From assembly GCA_011503125.2 (NCBI GenBank), contig WWBZ02000073.1, forward strand, positions 372,001 to 436,000: 64,000 nt of DNA, given 5' to 3'. Positions 23,085-33,558 of this stretch are shown here, piece after piece (position 1 is the stretch's first letter; the number at the start of each line of letters is the position of its first letter). The DNA is from Botryosphaeria dothidea (lineage: Eukaryota; Ascomycota; Dothideomycetes; Botryosphaeriales; Botryosphaeriaceae). A model generated the notes under the pieces. The model was not told where the DNA came from, did no database searches, and saw nothing but the letters and a program-made list of their open reading frames with translations. The position numbers and the translations under genes are program-made.

Positions 23085-24854
23085 GTCAAATTGAAAATCT
23101 GAGTGTAGTTTCTCGCTGATGTTGACCAAAGGCAAACGCAGAGGCTCTTATCTGACACGCAAGATTGTCACAGCCCAAATCTCAGAGGGGAATGAGCGCA
23201 ATGGGGACTTTCGGGTGGCATACACACGCGAACTGGATATGCCAACGCATACCTAGAGTCCGGAGCCACGCAAGACATTTTCTCTGCGCCCACATGCTGT
23301 ACGACCATGTCGGCGCCGTTTGGTGCTCTACGAATGATAGAGCTTAAGCTTCATTGTCTCATAGATTTCTCAATAAAGCGGCACTGGATGAATGAAGTGG
23401 GTGGGCGACTACGGGCCATGTGCGCTGGACATCCAATCAGAGATAAACCAGGCGAGCGAGCACATAGGGTCATCATCGGTTGGGCCTGCATGCAGCCACC
23501 CGACATCCCGTGCAGTCATCGAACCGGCTCATCTTACTACAGGGCTGACAGCTGGCCTCGTGCCGCTCTTGAATCGTGGGGCCGCGTGGTTGATCCATTC
23601 GCATGATTTGCCGATGCAAGATTGTTGTATTTGCCGGCCACCTCTTCTTCGGCAAATTGTGTTCAATCGAATCCTCGCCTCATGGAAACTTGCTGACATA
23701 CCCTGTGACCCAGGCAACTGTCATATGCACAAGGTGCTCGTGCTCTTCTCCATGTGATTTTGAGCCTCAGACTACTGCACGTAACATTCTACAGAAGCAC
23801 GCAGCCGAATCGACTGGAATCTCATGCCTTGAGACAGATGTCTATGATCGTTAGATGAGCCCTTTCGGAGAGATAGAATATCACTCGTCTCTGTTCGCGG
23901 CGTCTTAAGAAGGCCATACGTTGCAATGAGACGGGTAAAAGGATTAGGTGAGAGTTTAGAAATGAAGACCAGCGGGATCGAGGGTTGGGCACGAATGCAA
24001 GCGATAATGCCGGTGTTCTGTCTCCGAATCGGCGGAGCCGAGTATCCCGTGCCCGGGTAAGCGTACATCTAGCGAATCAAAGGCACACTGGGGCCTTGCA
24101 GCAAGCAAACCTATCAGACAACAATACGCTGTGTAACGCCAGGGCAGGTTTTCAACTCTGTCGAATCTTCTTAAGAGTTGGCTCCAGTGTCATGCTTGTA
24201 AAAATTCCTCTGCCTAACTGAAATATCTTCATCCATCTGCCTTGCATATTGAAAATGTCCCTTGAGCACTTGCATGAACAACTGGCGTGGTTACGTTCTT
24301 CTACAATGCAGGAGCTCGGCAAGGCTGAAGCAGGGCTTTCACCGGAGCCGCATGAGGGAGGGCAACCAAACAGGCAAACAAACGTGTTTCTGTGAAATTG
24401 GCAATGTTAGGCCCGGGCTGTTTTCATTCGCCAGTTTCGCCTGAAGGTTCAGCCTTGATGGTGGTTGTGTCAATATACTGATAAAGTCCCAGGCATCCCT
24501 CATCTCTCAATGGGGCCACGAAAGAGGGCAAAGAGGCAATCTAATGTCGCATGAGCAGGCAGCAGCACTTGATCAACCAGGTTCTATTGCCAGGATCAGT
24601 CACAAAGCTATTGAGATATTAGGTCTGCTACACTGATCACAAAGAATCGTTAGAAGGCCGATGATCTCTGGAGCAGAAACACTCTCTTGGAATCCACGTC
24701 GTAGCAACCGGACGTGAACAATTGGCTATGCGTCAGAAGCCCACAGGTATTACATTTATGAGTGTGCTTTTAGCGTATTGTACAACATCCTACTTCTTAG
24801 CGCTCTCACAACCCAACAAGCACATGACGAGATTCCAGCCTTCATACAACCCTA
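23085..24854. other. gene-free stretch downstream of tyrosinase
   Basis: Short frames on both strands, none with a domain. Includes the 3' flank of the tyrosinase gene and any lost 5' part of the remnant at 22.5-23.1 kb. Confidence 0.4.
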
Positions 24855-26062
24855 TCAAACGTACTCCGCGCAGATCGTCTCCCCTCCAAGATCCATCACA
24901 TCCGCAATGGTAGCATTCGGTATCAATCCGACCATCCACAAATTATGGTTGAGTGTCGTTACGTTTCCTGGATCGCCATCGTAGTCCAGGATATCCGCAC
25001 CGGGATAGGTGAAGTCGTTCTGCTCCAGATAAGTCAAAAGCGGGATGTTGCGGCCCGTCATATCTGTCAGTCGGGATGGCAGGTTTGCAGACTGCCACAG
25101 CCACCACAGTCGGTCGAGGTTAGTGTGGTGAAGCATGAACAAAGGCTGAGAACTTGTTAGCTACGAAAATCAAGAATTTTGGAAGAGAGACTGCTTACAT
25201 CGCCTGGACTGGCTACGACATTGAGCATCTGGATGGTCGTATTAGCTGGTTTCATTTCTTGTCCGCCGTTCATAGTACTTACTGTTCCTCCCACGCCTGC
25301 ATGACCGGCAGTGTGAGGATTCTTCTTGTAGCACTGCCATGCCTCCGAGTAATTGCCCGAAGCGTAACATGCGTCGATGTACGTCTGATTGGCCATCTGA
25401 AAGCTCGTCGAGCTGAAGTCACGGCTCAGACAGTAATTGGCGTAGTTCGAAGTCTGGTTGATGTGAAGCGTCAAGTTCTGGAAGGCGCCATCCGCAACAC
25501 AACCGTCGTCACCAACACCATTTCCTCCGAAGCCCGTATCCGGATCGAAAACGGAAGATTCGTTGAGGGCCGTTACATCCAGGACTTCTTCCCAGTAGGG
25601 CTGCGCGCCGGTGTAGTTGCACTCAGTCTGGAGAAGGATTTCGTGGGCGCGCATGTAAAGATGGTGCCATAGGAGGAAGGCTCCCTGGGTATCAAGTCAA
25701 TTGTTGAGCCATTTGAGAGCCCGAAGCTAACTTACAACATCATGGATGATGTTTGATTGGACGACGTGGGCGTACATGACTTCATCCCATCGATTTAGTG
25801 CACCTTCGATGTCCAACTTCGGCGGCGATGACATCAAGCAAAGCTCTGCATCGATGTATGCAGCCTTTTCCGTGTTACTCAGATTGTGCCTGGCATCTAG
25901 GGTTAGTCTGGAAACTCGATTGCAAGGGAAGGTGGTGTCTTACCATGCTTTACGCTGGTTCTTAGTGGTGCAAGTTCCATTACGTTTGGCCAAGGGTGAG
26001 CCTGTTGTTAAGCCAATGGTAGACGCCAAAAGAGTGACTGCCATCCACTCGAGGATAGCCAT
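24855..26062 (-). CDS. secreted short tyrosinase (type-3 copper oxidase)
   Basis: Five exons: 26062-25944, 25889-25736, 25684-25283, 25228-25199 and 25145-24855; introns 54, 51, 54 and 53 bp; 331 residues. Residues 1-22 are a signal peptide, followed by KR at 26-27. Copper-A ligands are supplied by His81/His89 and the WHHLYMRAHE motif (97-106); copper-B by GHAGVGG (His219) and LHHTNLDRLWWLWQ (His241, His242). The 30-bp fourth exon encodes MLNVVASPGD and its removal or retention of the flanking intron matters: without splicing at 25282-25229 the motif is interrupted. Reaction: o-hydroxylation of phenols and oxidation of catechols to quinones, as in melanin or phenolic-toxin detoxification. No C-terminal lid domain is present, so this is the short extracellular type. 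Several N-x-S/T sites fit secretion. Confidence 0.93.
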
Positions 26063-27444
26063 TTTTGCGAATTCTGAACGAATGTGGGATTCAAGCCTCA
26101 ACGAAAGTCTACTGAGCCCGGGAATGCTGGTGCTTGCATTGTTTAAGCTTTTATATTCCACCTCTCCAGATGTTTGATTGCACATATGCAGACACTTCAA
26201 ACCCTATAGTCCAGGAATATCTTTCCAAGGGGTTGAACGTCGGCATCCCCACGTGTCTGAGTCCAATCATGTTTCCTGTTTACCTTCCGTTGCATGAGAG
26301 CCTCATCGGCCTTTTAGGTATACGCGTACGATCTAGAAAGGCGCAGCATAGTGGAAGACCACCTGAGTAATGATGTGCGGCAGTGGACCAGTATGCGTCG
26401 TCGCAATGCGTATACGAAGTGCGTAAGCCGATCAATCGGGGATTTTCAGGCGGAGGAGCGTACAATTGCGGTAACGCACCATGCCGGCTGATCTTCGTGA
26501 CTTCTCCGCAAAACTTCAATATATTGCGCGATCTGCAAGGTTATCTGGGGATGTTGGTATTTTTTGCAGCGAAGCATGCAGGTTCCATGGGTGAGGCGTC
26601 CCAGCCGAGCATACGTAAGCTGTCTTAAGCTCAACCACTCTGCCGCTTTAGCATGATGATCCCCGCTTTAGTTCCGGAAAGATTCCGACGCTATCTCATC
26701 TCCTGAAAGGATGGGTGTGATGCGCGGCTATCCAGTGAATTGTCCGATGCGGTGCTTTCGTTCTTCCAACGTAGAACCCCAAGCATACGTAAGCTTTTTC
26801 CAGATCGGGCGCGGCAAGAGATCTCAGATAAGGTGTATCTCAAACGAAACGGACAATCTATCTAGAGAAGACCGGCCCTTGGCTATATGCGTCTGTGAGT
26901 ATCGACTCCATTGGCGTACATGGAAACTCAACGCCAGCTTTACTGCTCGAACTTACTGTTCAACTCACCACACGCCATTTTTCTATAAGTTCGAAACTCG
27001 AAGTTTTAACCAGCTCTTCGAACGTCGAATCTAGGCAACAGATACGCTAAATGTTTCTTAAACGCCACTCATAATTTAAACCTTCACTGTTTCTTATAGC
27101 AGATGAGAAAGTGGCCCATTGTCATTCATTCTTATAGCTTGCTCCGTCAAACCGGTGATGCGCCTATTTCCGCAGCACTCTAGAGCTCTTCGTCGGCCGA
27201 GGAGAATCTTCGGCACCACGCTCACCCATTTAGTCTGCTTACAGCCCTCACAACATGCACACAATCACATCTCTTTGCGTGTGATTCATAAAGTATTCTG
27301 TCAGCATCCACGCGATGTGTCGGCTTTAATCGGCGCTTATACCCCATAATCCCGACTCCGAAGTACATATATCTCGAACACTTCTACCTTTGGAACCACT
27401 TCCATACATTCTAATCAAACCGAAAAGCTTCAACAACAAACAAG
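26063..27444. other. divergent intergenic region, tyrosinase and aldo-keto reductase
   Basis: About 1.4 kb between two divergently transcribed redox genes. The last 30 bases before the reductase ATG are A/C-rich (CAACAACAAACAAG), typical of a fungal 5' leader. No other feature seen. Confidence 0.5.
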
Positions 27445-28521
27445 ATGTCGGCAGCAAATACCAAGCTCAACGTCGTCTTCGGCGCCATGACCATTGGCAA
27501 GCCCGGTAAGCCACCCTTCCCCACACTCCCAGCACACCCGGAGAAAATCCCAGTCACTCACACCCCAACCCCAGGAGTCGAGCAAACCCGCGTCCACGAC
27601 CTCCAAGACGCCGCCGCGCTCCTCGATATCTTCCAAGCGCACGGTCACCGCGAAGTCGACACCGCCCGCGTCTACGGCCAAGGGTCCTCCGAGGCGTACC
27701 TGGGCGACCTCGACTGGCAGTCGCGCGGGCTCGTCATGGCGACCAAGTACTACGCCTACCGCGGCAAGGTGCCCGGCGCGACGAGCTCGCACTCGGCCCA
27801 CGGCCTGCGGGAACACCTGCTGGCGTCGCTGGAGGCGTTGAAGGCGGAGCAGGTCGACCTGTGGTACCTGCACGCGCCGGACCGAACGACGCCGTACGAA
27901 GAGACGTTCGCGGCGGTGGACGCGCTGTATCGGGAAGGGCTGTTCAGGCGGTTTGGGCTGAGCAACTACATGGCGTGGGAGGTGGCGCACATCAACGAGC
28001 TGTGCATCAGGAACGGGTGGGTGCGGCCGGTGGTGTACCAGGGCGTGTACAATGCGATTCACCGGGCCGTCGAGCCGGAGCTGTTGACTTGCTTGCGACG
28101 TTATGGCATGGCGTTTTATGCGTACAACCCGCTTGCGGGTGGGTATCTCACGGCGAGGTATCGGCGCGGTGATGAGGGGAAGGTGGAGGAGGGGTCGAGG
28201 TTTGATGGGAAGACTAAGCAGGGCCAGCTTTATCGGGCGAGGTATTGGAACGAGACGATGTTTGATGCGCTCGATATCGTTCGTGCGGCGGCTGGGAAGT
28301 TTTCTTTGACGGAGGCGGAGTGCGCGTTGCGGTGGATGATGCACCACTCGAAACTGGATGCGGAGCTGGGCGATGCAGTCATCATTGGGGCGAGCAGCAA
28401 GAAGCACCTGGAGGAGAACTTGATTGAGTTGGAGAAAGGACCGCTGCCTGAAGAGGTAGTGCAAGCACTGGATGAAGCATGGGCGAAGACAAAAGGGATT
28501 GTCATGAACTATTTTCACTGA
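27445..28521 (+). CDS. aldo-keto reductase, AKR7 (aflatoxin-aldehyde reductase) type
   Basis: Two exons, 27445-27505 and 27575-28521; the 69-bp intron (GGTAAG...CCCCAG) is a multiple of three, so the unspliced frame stays open and would wrongly add 23 residues inside the first helix. Spliced product 335 residues, normal for AKR7. The catalytic tetrad is visible: Asp49 and Tyr54 in REVDTARVYGQG, Lys78 in ATKYYAY, His120 in LWYLHAPDR. NADPH-binding elements follow (YNPLAGGYLT, VIIGASSKKHLEENL). Reaction: NADPH-dependent reduction of aldehydes, including dialdehydes. The gene faces a tyrosinase; a joint role with quinones or aldehydes is possible but unproven. Third codon positions are very GC-rich in the 5' part. 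Confidence 0.93.
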   Translation: MSAANTKLNVVFGAMTIGKPGKPPFPTLPAHPEKIPVTHTPTPGVEQTRVHDLQDAAALLDIFQAHGHREVDTARVYGQGSSEAYLGDLDWQSRGLVMATKYYAYRGKVPGATSSHSAHGLREHLLASLEALKAEQVDLWYLHAPDRTTPYEETFAAVDALYREGLFRRFGLSNYMAWEVAHINELCIRNGWVRPVVYQGVYNAIHRAVEPELLTCLRRYGMAFYAYNPLAGGYLTARYRRGDEGKVEEGSRFDGKTKQGQLYRARYWNETMFDALDIVRAAAGKFSLTEAECALRWMMHHSKLDAELGDAVIIGASSKKHLEENLIELEKGPLPEEVVQALDEAWAKTKGIVMNYFH

Positions 28522-28631
28522 ACGTTTACCTTTGAACAGGACACGTATCAATGCAACCACACTTTCTTCTTGAAAGAGTAAATTGTATTTGTTCTAGATA
28601 CTTGGTCTTGAATGCACGGCACTCAAAGTAA

Positions 28632-29008
28632 TCAAGTGGGGCACTAGTAAAATATTAGTCAAGGGCGTTAAGATACAAGAAAAACACGTACACAATATGT
28701 CTGCATTGAGTCCGTTAGCCTTCATTCCCTCGAAGAATTTTCGGATGGTTGACTTACAGGAGCCAAGTAAATACTGGCACCGCCATCATCGCAGTTCTTT
28801 GCCGTCGCAGTATCTTCGTCGCAGTTCATAACCGAGCCAGCGGCACCCTTATACATTTAGCCTTCTTGGAAACTCATTTTTGCCATCGTGTTCTTACATT
28901 AGCGGTGGTGCACGTTTCAGGGATGCTGCTTTGGGGGTAATTGTCTTGATAGCAGGCGGCTGACGCCAGGCCAACGAGGGCGAGCAAGGAGAGAGTCTGG
29001 AACTTCAT
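28632..29008 (-). CDS. small cysteine-rich secreted protein (effector-like)
   Basis: Assembled from exons too short for ordinary frame calling: 29008-28898, 28847-28758, 28700-28692 (9 bp) and 28643-28632; introns 50, 57 and 48 bp. Product 73 residues. Residues 1-18 are a clear signal peptide ending ASA; the mature part has six cysteines in the pattern C..C..C..C..CC and ends YCCPT. The first two introns are well supported (GTAAGA...TATAAG and GTAAGT...TGCAG). The micro-exon is less sure: reading on without the third splice gives a tail TYCVRVFLVS with five cysteines. Even cysteine count favours the spliced form. Small size, secretion and disulphides resemble fungal effectors or antimicrobial peptides; no named family recognised. 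It lies tail-to-tail with the reductase gene, 110 bp away. Confidence 0.7.
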
Positions 29009-31304
29009 GATTATAAGTGATCGAAATGTTGGTTTGCTTTGTTCCTCCAAAGTAGAGATATCCAGGAGTATATATACCTATCCTATATTATTAGTAGCTA
29101 AGCCTTTTGCCAATATTATCAAGCATCTCTCAGCACCGGCAGGCGGAGGCTACAAGCGGGAGTCCCGTTATTCTGATGTCATGTATCTGGCGGTGGAGAG
29201 ACTTGGGTTCCCACTCTCGCTCCAGATTTCTCCAAGCGGAAGGTGAGTTTGTTTAACTGAGTAGTTTAATGCGGAGAAGCGGTGGAGAATCATTTAGGGG
29301 AATACAGCAAGATATAGATGGGACTTTCATTGCACTAATATTCTTTTACAACGCAAATGCCCTTTGCTCATAAATTGGCGGAAGATAGCCTCTGAAATAC
29401 AACAACCATACAGCAAGCGCTCTCTCGTGCTGGCAAAATAGTCGCGGAAGGCTGTGGGATCATGTTTCAAAGTGGCCCGAGAATACGAGCTATGACACGA
29501 TCTTCCCCACAATCATATGTTTCATCCTGATCTTTGCTCGCCTAAAGCGCAGTACTCACGATATTCCAAATGATTCGGACTTTGCAGTATAGTGCCTATT
29601 CCCGACCTTCCGAAGAGCATTCCGTATCTCCGAGTTTATTCACGACTATCAAGGAACCACTTTTTTCTCTTCCCTATTTGAAGGGCAAGCGCTTGGGGGG
29701 AGGGAGCGTTCATTCAAGTGCAAGTGATAGGGAAGGATACTTACATTCACTTCTGGACGAATGCTTCAAACCTATACCGTAGGGACGTATTTCAGCGCTC
29801 TAGATATGCCCTCGTCGCCTTCGCATGCGGCGCTATCAACTTCTATCGTAATTTTCATTCCACTCCTCCTTTCCCAACCTGATACTCTTCATATCCTCCA
29901 GAATATAGATATTCGCGTCGAAATCATGGTCCGGATGGTCCCGCTTGAGCTTCGCTGCTATTTGCGCCTTTCATCATCCTCCCCTTTCCTTCTTCTCGAC
30001 CCATATCTCCTTAAGACAATTGCTTTCTAGTCATTTTTGTTGCGCTTACAAGTAATTAAATCTCATTCGTGGAGCTCCCCGATTGCACGCTTCATCCTAT
30101 CAGCCTTGGCGGGCGGCGACCTGCGATAAACCTTCTTGTTCCCTTGACCCGGTAACCCATGCAACGAGCATTTTCTTGTAAAGTTCGTCAGAAAAGCATG
30201 AAAAAGACTGACGAATGCCAGTGCAGATGTTGAAGCTGCGTCAAGAGATCTAGCCCAAGTACGTTACACAGAAACGCCTCCGGCCCGCCTCGACCTGCAT
30301 TATCATCAGTGGTCACTGCATATCTACACCCGAGCCTACAGAGGTCGATATTCTCTGCATCCGGTCATCTTACAACACGTGCATCAATGCGCATACCAGA
30401 CAAGGCTGGCCTATTCCAGTATTGCTTTCAGCGTGTGATCACACATCCCTCCCTGTGTTCGTCCCGGGCTAGAGAGATATATACAGCTTGTCGTGGAGGG
30501 CGGACAAGTTCCCTGGTATAAGGTAAAATCCAGACGATCTAACCGTCAACTCTAGGAGGCTGAAGAAAACGGTTCGAGGTCACATCGTTTGTTGAGAAGG
30601 TTGATGAGACGCTTGCTCTTTATCTATTTCCCCAATGGCTTCCGTCAGATCGCAAGGCTGAGTTGTAAACCCGAGCACAGGAAAGAATGAGCTTGGTGCA
30701 ACTGGCTTCTGGGATGTCTAAGGGATTTATTGAACAAATGGGTTGTTTGTATAGGGAGTGAAGTTCATCGTAGATTGGCATGAGGAGGAGGAGGGTAGGT
30801 GACCCGGTCCCTCTTATATAGTAGCTATATAACAAATTCTCGGTGTTGACCCTTGGTTCAATCAGACCCTGTTTCTCCCAACAGGATTTCACCGGTCCTC
30901 ATGAGAATCTTATTCGATTCGCAAGCCGAGGTCAAGTGTACAACAGCCAGTTCCCTCTCTTCTTTCTATCTACATCAACGACCACCGGTCAGTTGTCGAG
31001 TACATGGATGATAGATTCGACGTCATGAGCAGCGAGGGCTGAATTGCCTCGCGTTGCCTGAAGACGCCAATTCACAGCCTCATAAAGAGCCTTATTCAAT
31101 TTCTTCCGCTCTTACAGCCTGACTCACCAACTCTTTGACGATACAACTCAAGGACCAGCTCTTTCTCATACAGCAAGTACGTTCCATACCACCACAGGAT
31201 CACCTGGCCGAAAGCCTTAACCATGTTCCGGCACAGACGCCTTGTCCAAGCAGGTATCGCCGAGCGACGACACGAAGCCTTCCGTCCCATCTGTACCCTC
31301 CGCC
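29009..31304. other. gene-free stretch
   Basis: About 2.3 kb, AT-richer than its surroundings, without a supported gene on either strand. Contains the promoter of the small secreted protein at its left end. Confidence 0.45.
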
Positions 31305-32099
31305 ATGGTATCCGGCAGCGAGCCTGAAGCCCACAGCCGGGGAGACTTTCTCCACAATGAGAATAATGGCACGCGCTCCCATGACAGACTTGTTGGGTTT
31401 CTTACCCGCAGGATCTCTCAGGCCGGAAGCTTCCTCGGAACAGCCGTTCCCAGCGTTGCAAGCTATATCATCGGCTTGCTCCGAACGGCCAAAAACTTGC
31501 ATATTCCCAGTGGCGTTTTTCGGCGTGACCGTGAGCCGATCGTGACGGTTCCGACGCTCACGTCTGACGCCCCAGACGAACATGTCCTACAAGGCAATCA
31601 TGGCATCTGCAACAGTGAGGGCGAAAGAGAAGAACCCGAAGAGCGAACGGAAGTCGCGAAACAGCCTGCATCCCCTGACCCGCTTCTACGTGGCGACACA
31701 CCTGTGCAAGAGGATGCATACCAAGCAGTGGAAGCCTGGCAGATTAACGACGGAACGCAGGATGAAGCAATGTCAGCGCCACTGGGTGACCAGACCATCA
31801 CGGGCATTCCACAGGACGGCAGAAATGAAGAACAACAGGGCAACGTGGACCCATCGGCTCATTCGCAGGGAACGGGCAATCCAGACCCCGGAAGCATCGG
31901 ACATGCGGCTACGAAGAGCCCGCCGCACAGGAGCTACAGGGCTGCAGGTGGACACCCAAGTCTGTTTCGTCGGAAAAATGGAAATCTTGAAGAAACCGCA
32001 CCTCGAAACGAGCATGGCCTCATCGCCCGTTTCAAACGGTTGAAGAAGTCGAGACGGACCGTGCCCGTGCGGCCCAGCCGGCCGACTGCGAAGGAATGA
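31305..32099 (+). CDS. uncharacterised protein
   Basis: Single exon, 264 residues from the first ATG in frame (the frame is open from 31242 without an ATG). Near residues 30-60 there is an amphipathic/hydrophobic segment RRISQAGSFLGTAVPSVASY; the middle is acidic and Gln/Asp-rich, the last 30 residues strongly basic (RFKRLKKSRRTVPVRPSRP). No domain recognised. The gene could also have an upstream exon. Single-copy composition and length make it a moderate candidate only. Confidence 0.5.
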   Translation: MVSGSEPEAHSRGDFLHNENNGTRSHDRLVGFLTRRISQAGSFLGTAVPSVASYIIGLLRTAKNLHIPSGVFRRDREPIVTVPTLTSDAPDEHVLQGNHGICNSEGEREEPEERTEVAKQPASPDPLLRGDTPVQEDAYQAVEAWQINDGTQDEAMSAPLGDQTITGIPQDGRNEEQQGNVDPSAHSQGTGNPDPGSIGHAATKSPPHRSYRAAGGHPSLFRRKNGNLEETAPRNEHGLIARFKRLKKSRRTVPVRPSRPTAKE

Positions 32100-32466
32100 A
32101 GAAGTCGACGGAACGTTGATGGGCTACATATGGAACATCAATGATGATCACACTTTTTCCCGTGGTTTTTTGGAAGGACTGCTCACCAAGTTGCATGTTG
32201 GCACTTTGTATTGCGCGAGACCGTAAGGAGTGTGAATGAGATTCCATGTTGTTTATATCTCATGCTATGCTATATGCTCTCTATGATATTTCTCCCATAT
32301 TATCAATATTCGTAACTCGTCTTTTCCGCAAGGAATGAAGTAGGCCGATCAAATGCCCGCTGAAATGCAAACGCCTTTTTATGCATAAAGGAATGTGAAG
32401 CGCTCAAAATGCGAAAAGAAGTCTATCATGTACAAGTTCAAGGAGAAAGGTTACTCATTCGTCCAT
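32100..32466. other. convergent intergenic gap
   Basis: 3' flanks of the uncharacterised gene and of the mucin-like gene; AT-rich, nothing else seen. Confidence 0.5.
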
Positions 32467-33558
32467 CTACCACTTCTTACCCCTGCCCGCAGAAGGGCTG
32501 CCAGTGCCGGTGGGAGAGTCAGGCTTGTCGGTGGTAGTGGAGCCGGACCAGTGAGGCTTGCTGGTCGGGTTGGGGACGTCGTGAGTGGGGTTGCCAGTCG
32601 CTCCGGAGCCAGGCTTGCCGGTCTCGTGGACGGGGGCGCCGGTGAGGGTGGTGGGCTTGCCGCTGCCGTTGTCAAGGACGGTGACGTAGGCGGTGACGGT
32701 TGCAGCAGGCGGGCAGACATCGCTGCCGCCCTCATGGCCCTTGGTGGCGGTCGGGGCGGGGTAGAAAGTCGAGACATCGGTGCAGGTCGAGACGGTGGTG
32801 TGAGGGATGAAGGTGGCGGTCAACCAGGTGGAGTACCAGGTGCTGGATCCCTCATGGCCAACAGGGGTCGAGCAAGGGACGAAAGAGGTGATGGTGTTGA
32901 CGATGGTGGTGGGGTAGACGGTGGTGGTGATCACAGGAGTAGTGCCAGGAGCGTAGTCGGAGTGCGTGGGCTTGTCGGTAGGCGCAGTCGTGGGCTTCTC
33001 AGTCGGCTTGTTCGTGGGCTGAGTTGGATTGTCCGTCGGCTTGTCAGTCGGCTTGTCGGTGGACAGGGTGGTCGGCTTGTTGGTTGGCTCAGTGCTGGGC
33101 TTGTGGGTAGGCGGGATGTAAGTGCCGTTGGGTGCAGTGGTAGGCTTGTCGGTGGGCACATGAGTCGAGTTGGGGGCACCAGTCGGGTGGTGGCATCCTC
33201 CCTTGCAAGAAGTAACAACGACAGTCGAGGTGGTCAAGGCGGTGGTGATGTAGGTAGTGCCATGCTCCGAGGTGGTCTGGGTGATGGGGCAGGTGGTGAC
33301 AGTAGTGAAAGTGGTCATGGTCTCGGTCTCGGTAGCATTTTGGCCACCGGTGACGCTCGGCTTCGAAGTCGGGTCTGCGATAGTGGTGACACCGGTACCG
33401 CTTGGCGTATGGGTCGGGTCTGAAATGGCAGTGCCCGAGCTGCTCGGGGTAAGAGAGCTAGACACGGCGGTGCCCCAAGAGCTGTGGCTCGACCAAGGAC
33501 CGTTAACGCTGGCAGCCGCGGCGCCAATGAGGGCGGTGAAAGCGATGGTGAAGTGCAT
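32467..33558 (-). CDS. Thr/Pro-rich secreted wall protein (mucin-like)
   Basis: Single exon, 363 residues, start ATG at 33558 chosen because it opens a signal peptide (MHFTIAFTALIGAAAA). Residues about 85-120 carry TTVTTCPITQTT...TTSTVVVTSC, a motif pair common in fungal cell-wall proteins. The centre (about 125-205) is an imperfect repeat of a KPTxxPT unit (TDKPT/TNKPT), expected to be heavily O-mannosylated and extended. A second Cys-containing block (about 215-290) follows, with GHEG twice. The C-terminus is Ser/Thr/Gly-rich and ends GRGKKW; there is no hydrophobic GPI-anchor tail. Likely located in the wall or outside the cell; exact function unknown. Confidence 0.85.
   Translation of the reverse strand: MHFTIAFTALIGAAAASVNGPWSSHSSWGTAVSSSLTPSSSGTAISDPTHTPSGTGVTTIADPTSKPSVTGGQNATETETMTTFTTVTTCPITQTTSEHGTTYITTALTTSTVVVTSCKGGCHHPTGAPNSTHVPTDKPTTAPNGTYIPPTHKPSTEPTNKPTTLSTDKPTDKPTDNPTQPTNKPTEKPTTAPTDKPTHSDYAPGTTPVITTTVYPTTIVNTITSFVPCSTPVGHEGSSTWYSTWLTATFIPHTTVSTCTDVSTFYPAPTATKGHEGGSDVCPPAATVTAYVTVLDNGSGKPTTLTGAPVHETGKPGSGATGNPTHDVPNPTSKPHWSGSTTTDKPDSPTGTGSPSAGRGKKW

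Noticed and set aside
27430..28560. 376-codon minus-strand frame over the aldo-keto reductase
   Set aside because: Arg/Leu/His-rich shadow; the plus strand has the catalytic tetrad.
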